NCBI GenBank assembly: GCA_934693235.1
Contig: CAKUUY010000010.1
Coordinates: 1-59,517, forward strand
DNA length: 59,517 bases
Source of the DNA: an uncultured Candidatus Melainabacteria bacterium
Lineage (GTDB): Bacteria; Cyanobacteriota; Vampirovibrionia; Gastranaerophilales; Gastranaerophilaceae
Direction of reading: 5' to 3'
Of this stretch, positions 1 to 7,171 are shown one piece after another. The notes below the pieces were generated by a model. That model had not been told where the DNA came from. It was given only the letters and a program-made list of their open reading frames with translations, and made no database searches. Made by a program: the position numbers and the translations under genes. Positions within the stretch are counted from its first letter, which is position 1. Each line of letters begins with the position of its first letter.

Positions 1-73
1 TCCTTTGAAAATTGCTGCTAAAACAGTTCCTGCTTTCTCAGCTGGTAAAAAATTCAAAGAACTTGTAAAATAG
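1..73 (+). CDS. HU-family DNA-binding protein, C-terminal fragment
   Basis: The reading frame enters from the left edge and ends at TAG 71-73. The visible 23 residues (PLKIAAKTVPAFSAGKK, then FKELVK) match the conserved C-terminal tail of bacterial HU/IHF-like histone-like proteins, where the motif VPAFSAGK..KE is typical. HU is a dimeric nucleoid protein that bends DNA. Start and N-terminal part lie outside the window. A strong intrinsic terminator follows 18 bp downstream, so this is the last gene of its transcript. Confidence 0.8.
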   Translation, partial: PLKIAAKTVPAFSAGKKFKELVK

Positions 74-91
74 TTTTTATAAATTATAAAG

Positions 92-125
92 AAGAGTCGA
101 CATTTTTCATGTCGGCTCTTTTTTA
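92..125 (+). terminator. Intrinsic terminator after HU
   Basis: A 12-bp stem (AAGAGTCGACAT paired with ATGTCGGCTCTT, one G-T wobble) with a 5-nt loop is followed by a run of T. It sits between the + strand HU gene and the - strand rsmD gene, and the reverse strand is also T-rich after the stem, so it may serve both. Confidence 0.85.
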
Positions 126-139
126 TTAAAAATTTTATC

Positions 140-658
140 CTAATTTTTGGTCAAAAAGGTTATATACTTATCCCCATACTTTTTCTGCTTAACAACTTCG
201 TAACCGGTGAAATCAACATCACTAACATGTTCAAGTATTATAATCCCATCTGCAATATCTTTTATCGCAGCTAAACTTTTTTCATAAATACCCGAAAAAT
301 ACGGTGGGTCAATATAAATTACATCAAATTTTTCATTCAATTTTGTTACAACTTTTAAACTGTCTCCAAATATTAACTTAGGACTAGGATTAAACTTTTT
401 AAAATTTGATTTTATAATCTGAAAAGCTTTAGGATTCTTCTCTATTGCAACAATTTTTAAAAAACCTCTCGACTGTGCCTCAAGTCCCATAATTCCTGAA
501 CCAGCATACATGTCAAAAAAAGAATTTCCATCAAAATCAATCATTGCTTGAAGAGTATTAAAAATACTCATCCGAACCTTTGAAAGCGTTGGACGAGTAA
601 TATTTTCATCTGGTGACAGAATTTTTTGACCTTTAAACTTACCCGCTGTAATTATCAT
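140..658 (-). CDS. rsmD: 16S rRNA (guanine966-N2)-methyltransferase RsmD
   Basis: The protein of 172 aa is a class I SAM-dependent methyltransferase. The SAM-binding motif DMYAGSG is at residues 49-55 and the catalytic DPPY signature of amino-group methyltransferases at 117-120. RsmD methylates N2 of G966 in 16S rRNA during 30S assembly. The N-terminus MIITAGKFKGQKI with RPT..VR is typical of the family, so I chose the internal ATG at 656-658 and not the 100-residue upstream extension, which has no family resemblance. There is no Shine-Dalgarno; a TAAAAT box ends 7 nt before this ATG, suggesting a leaderless mRNA. It is convergent with HU and divergent from fixC. Confidence 0.9.
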   Translation of the reverse strand: MIITAGKFKGQKILSPDENITRPTLSKVRMSIFNTLQAMIDFDGNSFFDMYAGSGIMGLEAQSRGFLKIVAIEKNPKAFQIIKSNFKKFNPSPKLIFGDSLKVVTKLNEKFDVIYIDPPYFSGIYEKSLAAIKDIADGIIILEHVSDVDFTGYEVVKQKKYGDKYITFLTKN

Positions 659-665
659 ATTTACT

Positions 666-671
666 ATTTTA
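666..671 (-). promoter_or_regulatory. -10 box of rsmD, leaderless layout
   Basis: TAAAAT on the - strand is separated by 7 nt from the rsmD ATG and no ribosome binding site lies between them. Transcription would then start at or next to the A of ATG. A clear -35 was not seen. Confidence 0.45.
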
Positions 672-725
672 CAATGAATATAATTTGATGTATAGTTTTG
701 GTAGAAATATATTGGGTGGTTTATT

Positions 726-2039
726 ATGGACAGTGAAGAAACAAACATTAACAAAACAGAAGTTATAATTGTCGGCGGAGGTCCTGCCGGAATTTCTTGT
801 GCAATAACAATTGCAAGAGCAGGGAAAAAAGTTATATTAGTTGAACGAGGAAAATTTTCAGGTAGCAAAAACGTATTTGGAGGAGCAATATATGCACAAC
901 CGACAAGAGAAATTTTCCCAAATTTTGAAACAGAAGCTCCTATTGAAAGAAAGAACATAGAACATAAATATGCACTTCTTGGTGAAGACGATGCTACTGT
1001 TATTTCTCATAAAAAAAAGATAGAAGATGCCGTAAGTTATACTGTTATAAGAGGGAAATTTGACCGTTGGATGGCTGAAGAAGCAAAAAAAGAGGGAGTT
1101 ATTATTGCCGAAGAAACAGTTGTTAAAGAATTGATTGTTGAAGATGGCTTTGTTAAAGGAGTGAAAACAGAATTAGAAGACTATTACGCAGACATCGTTG
1201 TGCTTGCAGATGGAGTAAATTCACTGCTTGCAAAACAAGTCGGACTAAGAGGAGATTTAAAACCGGAAGATGTCGCTTTAAGCGTAAAAGAAGTTATAAA
1301 ACTACCTAAAGAAAAAATTAACGAAAGATTTCATGTAAACGATGATGAAGGTTGTATTTATGAAATCTTTGGCGGTCCAATGCTCGGGATGCTTGGACTT
1401 GGTTTTATGTATACGAACAAAGAGTCCGTAAGTATAGGACTTGGTGTGACTTTGAGTGAACTTATCGAAAAAGGTTTACGACCTTATGACTTGTTAGACA
1501 AAATGAAAGCACACCCTGAAATTGCACCATTATTAAAAGATGGGGAATTGTTAGAATATTCTGCCCACCTAATTCCGGAGGGCGGATATAAAAAAGTTCC
1601 ACTGCTGTTCGGCGCAGGAGTAATGGTTTGTGGTGATGCTGCAATGTTTGTAAACAATATGCACTGGGAAGGAACTAACCTTGCAATGATTTCAGGTAAA
1701 CTTGCGGGAGAAACCGCAATCATAGCCCTTGGCAAACGCGATTACTCAGAACACGCTCTTGCATACTATCAAGAACAGCTTGAAAACAGCTTTATAATGA
1801 AAGATTTGAACACATATAAAGATTTGTTGAGCGGTGTAAGTAAAAGAGCTAAACACTTTTTAGGTTACTACCCTAAAAAAATAAATGCATTCTTTGAAAT
1901 GTTTGAATCAGTAGACAGCATTCCAAAACGAGAAAAATACCATAAATTTATAAAAAGTATTTTTACAGACAGAAATATTTCAGAACTATTCAAAGACGTT
2001 TGGGCTGCAATCAAATTATTGTGGGGGATTTTAAAATGA
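726..2039 (+). CDS. fixC: FixC-type electron transfer flavoprotein-quinone oxidoreductase
   Basis: The protein is a 437-aa FAD-dependent oxidoreductase of the FixC/ETF-QO (geranylgeranyl reductase-like) family. The Rossmann FAD motif VGGGPAG is at residues 16-22, a second FAD motif (VCGDAAMFVN) near 300, and IGLGV.L mid-protein. FixC takes electrons from the FixAB flavoprotein and passes them to quinone together with the ferredoxin-like FixX. It overlaps fixX by 4 bp (ATGA), so the two are translationally coupled. No fixA/fixB (etfBA) genes are in the window: upstream is rsmD on the other strand and downstream a repeat. The partner flavoprotein must be encoded elsewhere, or the pair has another electron donor. 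Confidence 0.85.
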   Translation: MDSEETNINKTEVIIVGGGPAGISCAITIARAGKKVILVERGKFSGSKNVFGGAIYAQPTREIFPNFETEAPIERKNIEHKYALLGEDDATVISHKKKIEDAVSYTVIRGKFDRWMAEEAKKEGVIIAEETVVKELIVEDGFVKGVKTELEDYYADIVVLADGVNSLLAKQVGLRGDLKPEDVALSVKEVIKLPKEKINERFHVNDDEGCIYEIFGGPMLGMLGLGFMYTNKESVSIGLGVTLSELIEKGLRPYDLLDKMKAHPEIAPLLKDGELLEYSAHLIPEGGYKKVPLLFGAGVMVCGDAAMFVNNMHWEGTNLAMISGKLAGETAIIALGKRDYSEHALAYYQEQLENSFIMKDLNTYKDLLSGVSKRAKHFLGYYPKKINAFFEMFESVDSIPKREKYHKFIKSIFTDRNISELFKDVWAAIKLLWGILK

Positions 2040-2314
2040 GCGATATAGAAAATAAATTATACACAGTAAAATACACTCCCGATACAGTTTCTCATTTAAA
2101 ACCAAATCAGGAAAGCTGCAAAAAATGTCAATCCAAAATTTGTACAATAATTTGTCCTGCAAAAGTTTATGAATGGGATGAAGAAAATCAAAAGATAATC
2201 GTAAACTATGAAAACTGCCTTGAATGTGGAGCTTGCAGAATTGCCTGTGAAGACTGTTCATTGGATTGGGAATATCCAAAAGGCAACAAAGGCGTAACTT
2301 TTAAACAAGGTTAG
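2036..2314 (+). CDS. fixX: FixX-like ferredoxin
   Basis: The protein is a 92-aa ferredoxin-like partner of FixC. Nine cysteines lie at residues 28, 31, 36, 40, 61, 64, 67, 71 and 74. The C61-x2-C-x2-C-x3-C set and the flanking cysteines fit a [4Fe-4S] ferredoxin fold of the FixX type, as does the C-terminal GVTF. The start ATG at 2036 overlaps the fixC stop (ATGA), which decides it against an upstream in-frame start at 2000. It probably passes electrons from FixC toward quinone at the inner membrane. Confidence 0.85.
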   Translation: MSDIENKLYTVKYTPDTVSHLKPNQESCKKCQSKICTIICPAKVYEWDEENQKIIVNYENCLECGACRIACEDCSLDWEYPKGNKGVTFKQG

Positions 2315-2318
2315 GAGG
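2313..2318 (+). promoter_or_regulatory. Orphan Shine-Dalgarno AGGAGG after fixX
   Basis: A perfect AGGAGG overlaps the fixX stop codon and is followed by ATAAAACT, but no ATG and no open frame lies within reach. A MITE-like repeat starts about 35 bp further. It may be a relic of a third fix-operon gene lost when the repeat arrived. Confidence 0.35.
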
Positions 2319-2351
2319 ATAAAACTAATACTGTTGTGTGTACCAGTCAAG

Positions 2352-2760
2352 AGTATGTATCAAATAAATTATTGACAAAAAATTTATATTAGTCCTACGC
2401 GGACAGCGGGAACTTTTTGTGTAAAAAGTTCCACAAAACCAGCCACACGCTTCATTCACTAATAACTTGTAAGCTCAACTTAAAACAGTCAAACTCGCGC
2501 CACATGAATGAAAAATAAAATTATCATTAAGAAATTTAGGCGCTCAAACAATGACTGTTTTTGTTATTTGTTTCACTAACAAGTTATTGTTCATTCCGCT
2601 ATCGTGGCAATTTGACTCCGTAATCTGTGATTATTATTTAACAACATGTCATCGCGCACGATATATAAAAATAAATCATTAATTATTAAAGTTGAATTGT
2701 GAGTTGCGCGATCTGCCTTTTTGGTTTTTATCAATATTTTTTGTTAGTAATGATATACAG
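2352..2760 (+). repeat. MITE-like repeat, copy A
   Basis: This gene-free interval contains the first copy of a family also seen at 28550-28895 and 52895-53320 (inverted). Shared blocks include GCGGGAACTTTTTGTG, CACTAATAACT-GTAAGCTCAA, CAGTCAAACTCGCGCC, CTATCGTGGCAATTTGACT, CATGTCATCGCGCACGATA and GAGTTGCGCGATCTG. Left and right halves pair imperfectly (AATAACTTGT...AACAGTCA against TGACTGTT...ACAAGTTATT), giving a long interrupted hairpin. No ORF of note. It lies between fixX and the YihY gene, whose transcripts converge on it. Confidence 0.75.
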
Positions 2761-2769
2761 TAATAATTT

Positions 2770-3711
2770 TTATGACTCTTTATCTTTCAAATCACTCTTC
2801 TTAACAACAGAAATCAATCTATCCCAAAGAGGCAATTTCGCAAAATCATCTCGAATTTCTTGAGCTTTACGTTCAAGTTGATTGTACACCTGTGAATTTA
2901 TTTCTCCTCCGATTAAAATTAGAACAGATGTGTAGTAAAGCCAAATCATCAAAACCGCAAAAGCTCCAATTGTACCGTAAACCATGTTGTAAGTTCTCAA
3001 ATTGTTTACGTAAATAGAAAACCCCCACGAACCGACTAACCAAAAAACAGTAAAAAACCAAGTTCCAGGAATTGCACTTTTACGCTTAAATCTTTCATTC
3101 CCTTTCAAATCCGGCAAAATATAGTAACTTAAAAAAGCCATGAAATATAACCCTGCAAAAGCAACAGGCCAACGTAAAGTTAAAAGTGTAAACGCAACTC
3201 CGGACGACATATGGAAATGTGTTACAAACAAGTTAATAATAGCTTTCCCGAAGACAATAAGGTTTATGCACAAAAACATTACCATAGTATCTACAAAAAC
3301 CATTAACAAGGAAAGAGCTCGCGTGTATATCAAATTCCTCGTTTCATGAACCTTATAAGCTCTGTTCAAACCTTTCAAAACAACGGCAATTCCGTTCATG
3401 GACAAAAACATTGTTGCACAAAAGCCCATAATCGCCATTAGTTTTCCATGAGAAAAAATCATCGCTTCCGAAAGAACAGTCAATATTAAATCCATTGCTT
3501 GTTCCGGCATAAATGTTGCAAGAAATCTTAAAATTGGCTCCATCATAGCCTTGTTTCCCATCCAACCAAAAATAGCCGTTAAAAAGAGCATAAACGGGAA
3601 AATTCCGATAACCATCATAAAGCCCATTTCTGCCGCCATTCCGTAGAAATCGTTCTTTATAACAGATATTATTAACCTTTTTACACCTCTTACAAAAACT
3701 TTAAAATTCAT
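2770..3711 (-). CDS. YihY/BrkB family inner membrane protein
   Basis: The protein has 313 aa and six or so hydrophobic segments, with the family hallmarks of YihY/virulence factor BrkB: an N-terminal GMAAEMGFMMVIGIFPFMLFL segment, a middle ITPLRW-like stretch (LLTLRWPVAFAGLYF), and the C-terminal GAFAVLMIWLYYTSVLILIGGEIN. Members were once called RNase BN by mistake. The function is not known beyond being an integral inner membrane protein. It starts 22 bp after the nrnA stop and is probably co-transcribed with it. Confidence 0.85.
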   Translation of the reverse strand: MNFKVFVRGVKRLIISVIKNDFYGMAAEMGFMMVIGIFPFMLFLTAIFGWMGNKAMMEPILRFLATFMPEQAMDLILTVLSEAMIFSHGKLMAIMGFCATMFLSMNGIAVVLKGLNRAYKVHETRNLIYTRALSLLMVFVDTMVMFLCINLIVFGKAIINLFVTHFHMSSGVAFTLLTLRWPVAFAGLYFMAFLSYYILPDLKGNERFKRKSAIPGTWFFTVFWLVGSWGFSIYVNNLRTYNMVYGTIGAFAVLMIWLYYTSVLILIGGEINSQVYNQLERKAQEIRDDFAKLPLWDRLISVVKKSDLKDKES

Positions 3712-3733
3712 ATCTCACTCGTTTTTACGTTTT

Positions 3734-4702
3734 TTATAATTGTTTGATTTTCTTAATTTCCGCTAAGACTTTTTTTACTGCTTCTTCAACAGAAGCTTTA
3801 ATCGTACAGCCGGCAGCATATTTGTGCCCACCACCACCGAAAACTTCACAAATCTGTGCGACATCTGCAAATTTACTACGCATAGAAAATTTTGTTCCGC
3901 CCGCTTTCATTTCCTTTGCAACAAAAGCCACGCGCGTTGTTACAATTGCTCTTAATTTTTCTGTAAGTCCCTCCATACAATCATCGCCAGCAGAAAATTG
4001 TTCCATATCTTTTTTGTAAACGGTAGTATAAGCAATTTTGTCATCATCAAGAAACTTTGCCTTACCCACACAATGCGCTTGGAACATTACAAGAGTCTTT
4101 GAATCAGACTCATAAACTTTTTTATAAATATCAGACGGATTAACACCAATTTCAACTAATTTTGAGGCAGCCTCAAAAGTTGATGGTTTCGTATTATCAT
4201 ATCTGAAAGAACCTGTATCTGTCAAAAGTGCCGTATATAAACAAATTGCAGTATCAAGGTTGATTTTCCAACCCATTTTTTTGATACAATAGAACAAAAC
4301 TTCACCGGTAGAACTTGCATCAGGGTTAATATAATTCAAATCAGCATAAGCAATATTTGTTTTATGATGATCAATATTTACTGTATATTTTGCCTTGTCA
4401 AAAAGAATTTTCCCATCACAAATTCTATCAATCGCAGCAACATCAACATTTATTACAAGGTCATACTCACGAGATTTGTCAAACTCTTCAACGTTTTTCA
4501 CATCACGCAAATGCGGCATATAAGAATAAACTTCCGGAACCTTGGAAACTGCCATCATATCGCATTTTTTCTTAAAATTTTCCAAAATCGCAGAATAAAG
4601 TCCACACATTGAACCTAGTGTATCACCGTCGGGGTTTACATGAGAAATAATCAATATATTTTTGGACGATTTTATGATATTATTTAATTTAGAATAATCC
4701 AT
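3734..4702 (-). CDS. nrnA: DHH family nanoRNase / pAp phosphatase (NrnA-like)
   Basis: The protein has 322 aa with the DHH-DHHA1 layout. HVNPDGD (21-27) is motif I, the NVDVAA region near 85-90 motif II, DHH at 111-113 motif III, and the C-terminal GGGGHKYAAG near residue 290 is the DHHA1 substrate-binding loop. NrnA-type enzymes degrade 2-5 nt RNA or pGpG and dephosphorylate pAp, using two Mn ions. It heads a two-gene unit with the YihY gene and is divergent from a DciA-like gene. No Shine-Dalgarno precedes the ATG; a TTGCAC-16-TAACAT promoter lies 6 nt upstream, implying a leaderless mRNA. Confidence 0.88.
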   Translation of the reverse strand: MDYSKLNNIIKSSKNILIISHVNPDGDTLGSMCGLYSAILENFKKKCDMMAVSKVPEVYSYMPHLRDVKNVEEFDKSREYDLVINVDVAAIDRICDGKILFDKAKYTVNIDHHKTNIAYADLNYINPDASSTGEVLFYCIKKMGWKINLDTAICLYTALLTDTGSFRYDNTKPSTFEAASKLVEIGVNPSDIYKKVYESDSKTLVMFQAHCVGKAKFLDDDKIAYTTVYKKDMEQFSAGDDCMEGLTEKLRAIVTTRVAFVAKEMKAGGTKFSMRSKFADVAQICEVFGGGGHKYAAGCTIKASVEEAVKKVLAEIKKIKQL

Positions 4703-4708
4703 TCTTTG

Positions 4709-4736
4709 ATGTTAACACAAAAAAGTACAAGTGCAA
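4709..4736 (-). promoter_or_regulatory. nrnA promoter, leaderless layout
   Basis: On the - strand a -35 TTGCAC (4731-4736), a 16-bp spacer and a -10 TAACAT (4709-4714) are followed by 6 nt and the nrnA ATG. The start of transcription should fall on the A of ATG. Confidence 0.6.
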
Positions 4737-4753
4737 AACGTTAGGGGAAATTT

Positions 4754-5083
4754 TTGAAAAAAGTTCTATACACCGATTTTGTAACAACCGAATCACTTGT
4801 TGAAGTATTGCTTGAAAAAAAAGAAATAAAAAAAGCAATTACTCGCAGTAACTTGTACAAATTTTGGGATAAAGTTGCCGGCGAAAAGTTTGCCAAACGT
4901 TCAAAGCCATACTCAATGATGGGGGGCGGAGTTATGGTTGTTGCGTGCGAAAACGCTATTGTAGCCCAAGAATTAACTTTGAGAAAATTTCAATTACTTG
5001 CCAAATTTGAACCGTATTTAAAATCACTAAAAATGAACGTAAAAGACTTACGTTTTGACCCTAAAAAATGGGTTGAAGAGTAA
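4754..5083 (+). CDS. DUF721 / DciA-like protein
   Basis: The protein is a short 109-aa member of the DUF721 family, whose studied member DciA loads the replicative helicase DnaB where DnaC is absent. The pattern visible is an alpha-beta domain with W..VAG..FAKRSKP (residues 39-53), GG.VMVVACENA.VAQELTLRK, then a KF.P.L..L...VKDLRFDPK tail. The start is a TTG at 4754, supported by TTAGGGGAAA 6-10 nt upstream; no ATG fits. It is shorter than proteobacterial DciA and lacks an extra N-terminal region. The helicase-loader role here is inference only. Confidence 0.65.
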   Translation: MKKVLYTDFVTTESLVEVLLEKKEIKKAITRSNLYKFWDKVAGEKFAKRSKPYSMMGGGVMVVACENAIVAQELTLRKFQLLAKFEPYLKSLKMNVKDLRFDPKKWVEE

Positions 5084-5165
5084 TTTGTGTAAAAAATTCT
5101 GCACAACCAGCCATATTCGACATTCTTTAATAATTTGTCAGCTCGCACAAATAATAAAATAATTT
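5084..5165. repeat. Degenerate fragment of the MITE-like family
   Basis: GTGTAAAAAATTCTGCACAA-CCAGCCA followed by CATTCTTTAATAATTTGTCAGCTCGCAC resembles the left-central part of the 2352-2760 repeat, with many changes. It separates the DciA-like gene from the convergent DUF4186 gene. Confidence 0.45.
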
Positions 5166-5168
5166 CCA

Positions 5169-5519
5169 TTATGATGCGTTAATCTGTCGTCTAATCCACT
5201 CCATAATAACTCTAACTACATAATCCTGTTGACTTTGTGTTAATTGAACACCTTTTGGAATTCTATGCCATTTTTCTAAACAGCCTCGACAACAGCAAGC
5301 AGTTGCATGTTGTGCTATAAATACCGGATGACCTTTCATTGGTGTCTGTTTCCCATCATTTGGAATTTGTGCCGGCGCAAGGCGTTTTGAAATAAAATCA
5401 TGCGCGTGACGCTCAATTGTATCCAACCCTTTTTGAGCAATATACTCTCTATCTTTTGGTTTAAGCCTGAATTTACTTCTAAATTCCGATTTTGCAAGTC
5501 TGTCAAAAATATCTGTCAT
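5169..5519 (-). CDS. DUF4186 family protein
   Basis: The protein has 116 aa from the second ATG. It matches the DUF4186 pattern as remembered: DIFDRLAKS.FRSKF.L, YI...GLDTIERHA.DFI..RLAPA, NDGKQTPM.GHPVFIAQHATA.CCRGCLEKWH.IPKG..L. The cluster C-C-C-x2-C followed by KWH.IPKG suggests metal binding, but no function is known to me. Two ATGs are possible; the TAAAAT box at 5526-5531 lies directly before the first ATG and 6 nt before the second, the same spacing as other leaderless starts here, so I chose the second. It stands alone between a repeat fragment and a non-coding gap. Confidence 0.75.
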   Translation of the reverse strand: MTDIFDRLAKSEFRSKFRLKPKDREYIAQKGLDTIERHAHDFISKRLAPAQIPNDGKQTPMKGHPVFIAQHATACCCRGCLEKWHRIPKGVQLTQSQQDYVVRVIMEWIRRQINAS

Positions 5520-5525
5520 AATCAT

Positions 5526-5531
5526 ATTTTA
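5526..5531 (-). promoter_or_regulatory. -10 box of the DUF4186 gene, leaderless layout
   Basis: TAAAAT on the - strand is 6 nt before the ATG at 5517-5519. No ribosome binding site is present. This decides between two closely spaced ATG codons. Confidence 0.45.
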
Positions 5532-5578
5532 ACGCAAATAATTTTAATCGACGAATATTATATGTAACTTGTCATTAT

Positions 5579-5612
5579 TGTATATGTTAAGCAATTCATT
5601 GGCAATTTTGTA
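5579..5612. repeat. Possible terminal fragment of the MITE-like family
   Basis: TATATGTTAAGCAATTCATT resembles the terminal sequence of the family at 53300-53320 (reverse complement TGTATGTGTTAAGTAATTTG). It lies in an otherwise featureless 255-bp gap. Confidence 0.3.
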
Positions 5613-5774
5613 GATACTACAACAAATTTCTTCTCTCTAATCGGACTAATAATGCTCTTTTACCTTAAAAAAGAGGGCCTGATGACTCGTTAGAAAATCT
5701 ATTCACTTTATTGAAAAGAATGTTATTGAAAATATTAGGTATTAACAGACCTGAAATAAAAGAATTATTAAAAC

Positions 5775-6797
5775 CTAAATCAACCTGATAAACTCACCAT
5801 TTTTTAGATTATCAACGCTGTTGATTTTTTCTAAAAGTTCAGGTGAAAAATCTCTGCCTTGAGCATAATAATTGACTTCTCGCATCATTGTATCAACATT
5901 GAATAATTCATCTTCAGCTGCACTCATACATCTTACATGAGTATTTGCGACAATCTTTTCTGCACTTCTTGAAAGTGGCATTTCTTTTGCCAATTCTTCT
6001 TGTGAGCGGCCATATAAACCTTTCATCAAATCCTTTTGGACTTTTGTAAAATCTTTCCCTTCAGGAACTGTCATAACATATTGTGTGCGAATAGGACGAT
6101 TGCCACAATCGGATCTGCCGGCTCCAGCCTGTAACCAAAGCGTTTTTTCACCGTTTGCATTTTTACCTATTACTAATATAGTTTCACTAGCCTGGCTGAG
6201 CTCACGATATTTAATGAAGTCAGCAGGTTCATGATACTGAAATCCCCCTCCTCGATTTTGTTGACCGTTTTTAATCAAATAATTGTGAAAATCTCTTTCC
6301 GGACCTCTTGTAGTTATATTAATTGTTGGAATATCTTCTGATCTATAAGAATGTGGAGCAAATTCTCTGGGTGCTACATAATAAGATGATTTTGGATTAT
6401 CGTACTTATATTCAGGCATAGAAGAATCAACAACTTCGCCTAGTTTTACAGTTTTTGGAGCTTTTGGAGTAACTTTGGTTTCAGAAGTTGCACTATGAGT
6501 AGCTGTGCTTGTTGCTTCTCTTGTGGCATTTTTTGCTTGTTCTGCAGCTTTTTCACCTTGCTTGATTCCGTCCGCAAGTTTGCCTGTCTTGATTTTTGCA
6601 TGCCCTCTTGTGAAATAATAAATGGCAGCAGATGTTGTCAAAACACCTACACCTGCAAGAGTTGCATATAGTTTTGTATGTCTTTTTTCTGTCTGCACAT
6701 CTGTCGGTTGAGCTTTTGAAGCAGTTACAATATTTGTATTTGTCGATTTAAAAGTGTTTATATTTGGTACATATTCATTTACATTAATACCTGACAT
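5775..6797 (-). CDS. Hypothetical membrane-anchored protein, lineage-specific type
   Basis: I do not recognise this 340-aa protein. Visible parts are a short N-terminal stretch (MSGINVNEYVPNINTFKS) like that of several other hypotheticals in this window, one hydrophobic segment at about 45-62 (LYATLAGVGVLTTSAAIYYF), an Ala/Thr/Lys-rich linker (about 75-115), and a mixed alpha-beta C-terminal domain (about 145-340) with GAGRSDCGNRPIRTQYV and NTHVRCMSAAEDELF. The last domain could be enzymatic or binding; two Cys and two His are present but no known motif. It stands alone on the - strand. Confidence 0.7.
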   Translation of the reverse strand: MSGINVNEYVPNINTFKSTNTNIVTASKAQPTDVQTEKRHTKLYATLAGVGVLTTSAAIYYFTRGHAKIKTGKLADGIKQGEKAAEQAKNATREATSTATHSATSETKVTPKAPKTVKLGEVVDSSMPEYKYDNPKSSYYVAPREFAPHSYRSEDIPTINITTRGPERDFHNYLIKNGQQNRGGGFQYHEPADFIKYRELSQASETILVIGKNANGEKTLWLQAGAGRSDCGNRPIRTQYVMTVPEGKDFTKVQKDLMKGLYGRSQEELAKEMPLSRSAEKIVANTHVRCMSAAEDELFNVDTMMREVNYYAQGRDFSPELLEKINSVDNLKNGEFIRLI

Positions 6798-7120
6798 TAA
6801 ATTTCCTTAAAATTAGTAACCTACAATTACATAAAAACACAAAGTTATATAAATTTGCCCCGTCTCGTCATATCATATAGGCAAAAGACAATCTCAGCCT
6901 TGCAAAACTCATCTTAAAATTTAGTTACAATTAAGAAAAAGTGATTAAGAGTTAAATGAATAAGCTATTAATAAAATAGTCCTTTGCATCATCCTGAGGA
7001 ATTTTCCAGAAAGATTTCTAACAGAACTTATTGAGCTTCTTCGGACTTCGTCCTCGGGATTATATGTGTTAAGTAATTCATCAACACGTACAGTAAACCT
7101 GTTTCGTAAATAACAAGCCT
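6798..7120. other. Non-coding gap
   Basis: No ORF with a ribosome binding site was seen. It holds a loose inverted repeat (ATCCTGAGGA near 6990 against CCTCGGGAT near 7053) and, at 7062-7097, what looks like two ends of the MITE-like family joined together (TATGTGTTAAGTAATT directly followed by ACACGTACAG). Confidence 0.5.
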
Positions 7121-7152
7121 AAAAACAGCCCCCTAAAATTAGGGAGCTGCTT
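7121..7152 (-). terminator. Terminator of the PilZ exoprotein gene
   Basis: On the - strand, GCAGCTCCCTAA pairs with TTAGGGGGCTGT around a short loop and is followed by TTTTT. It lies 20-50 bp after the stop of the exoprotein gene. Confidence 0.8.
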
Positions 7153-7171
7153 TGGTTTTAGAATATAATTT

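Noticed and set aside
140..958. 100-residue N-terminal extension of RsmD
   Set aside because: The extra part overlaps the fixC start, lacks family similarity, and the internal ATG has a -10 box at leaderless spacing.
2031..2279. Reverse-strand frame over fixX
   Set aside because: It is a shadow of the fixX frame, with no start signals.
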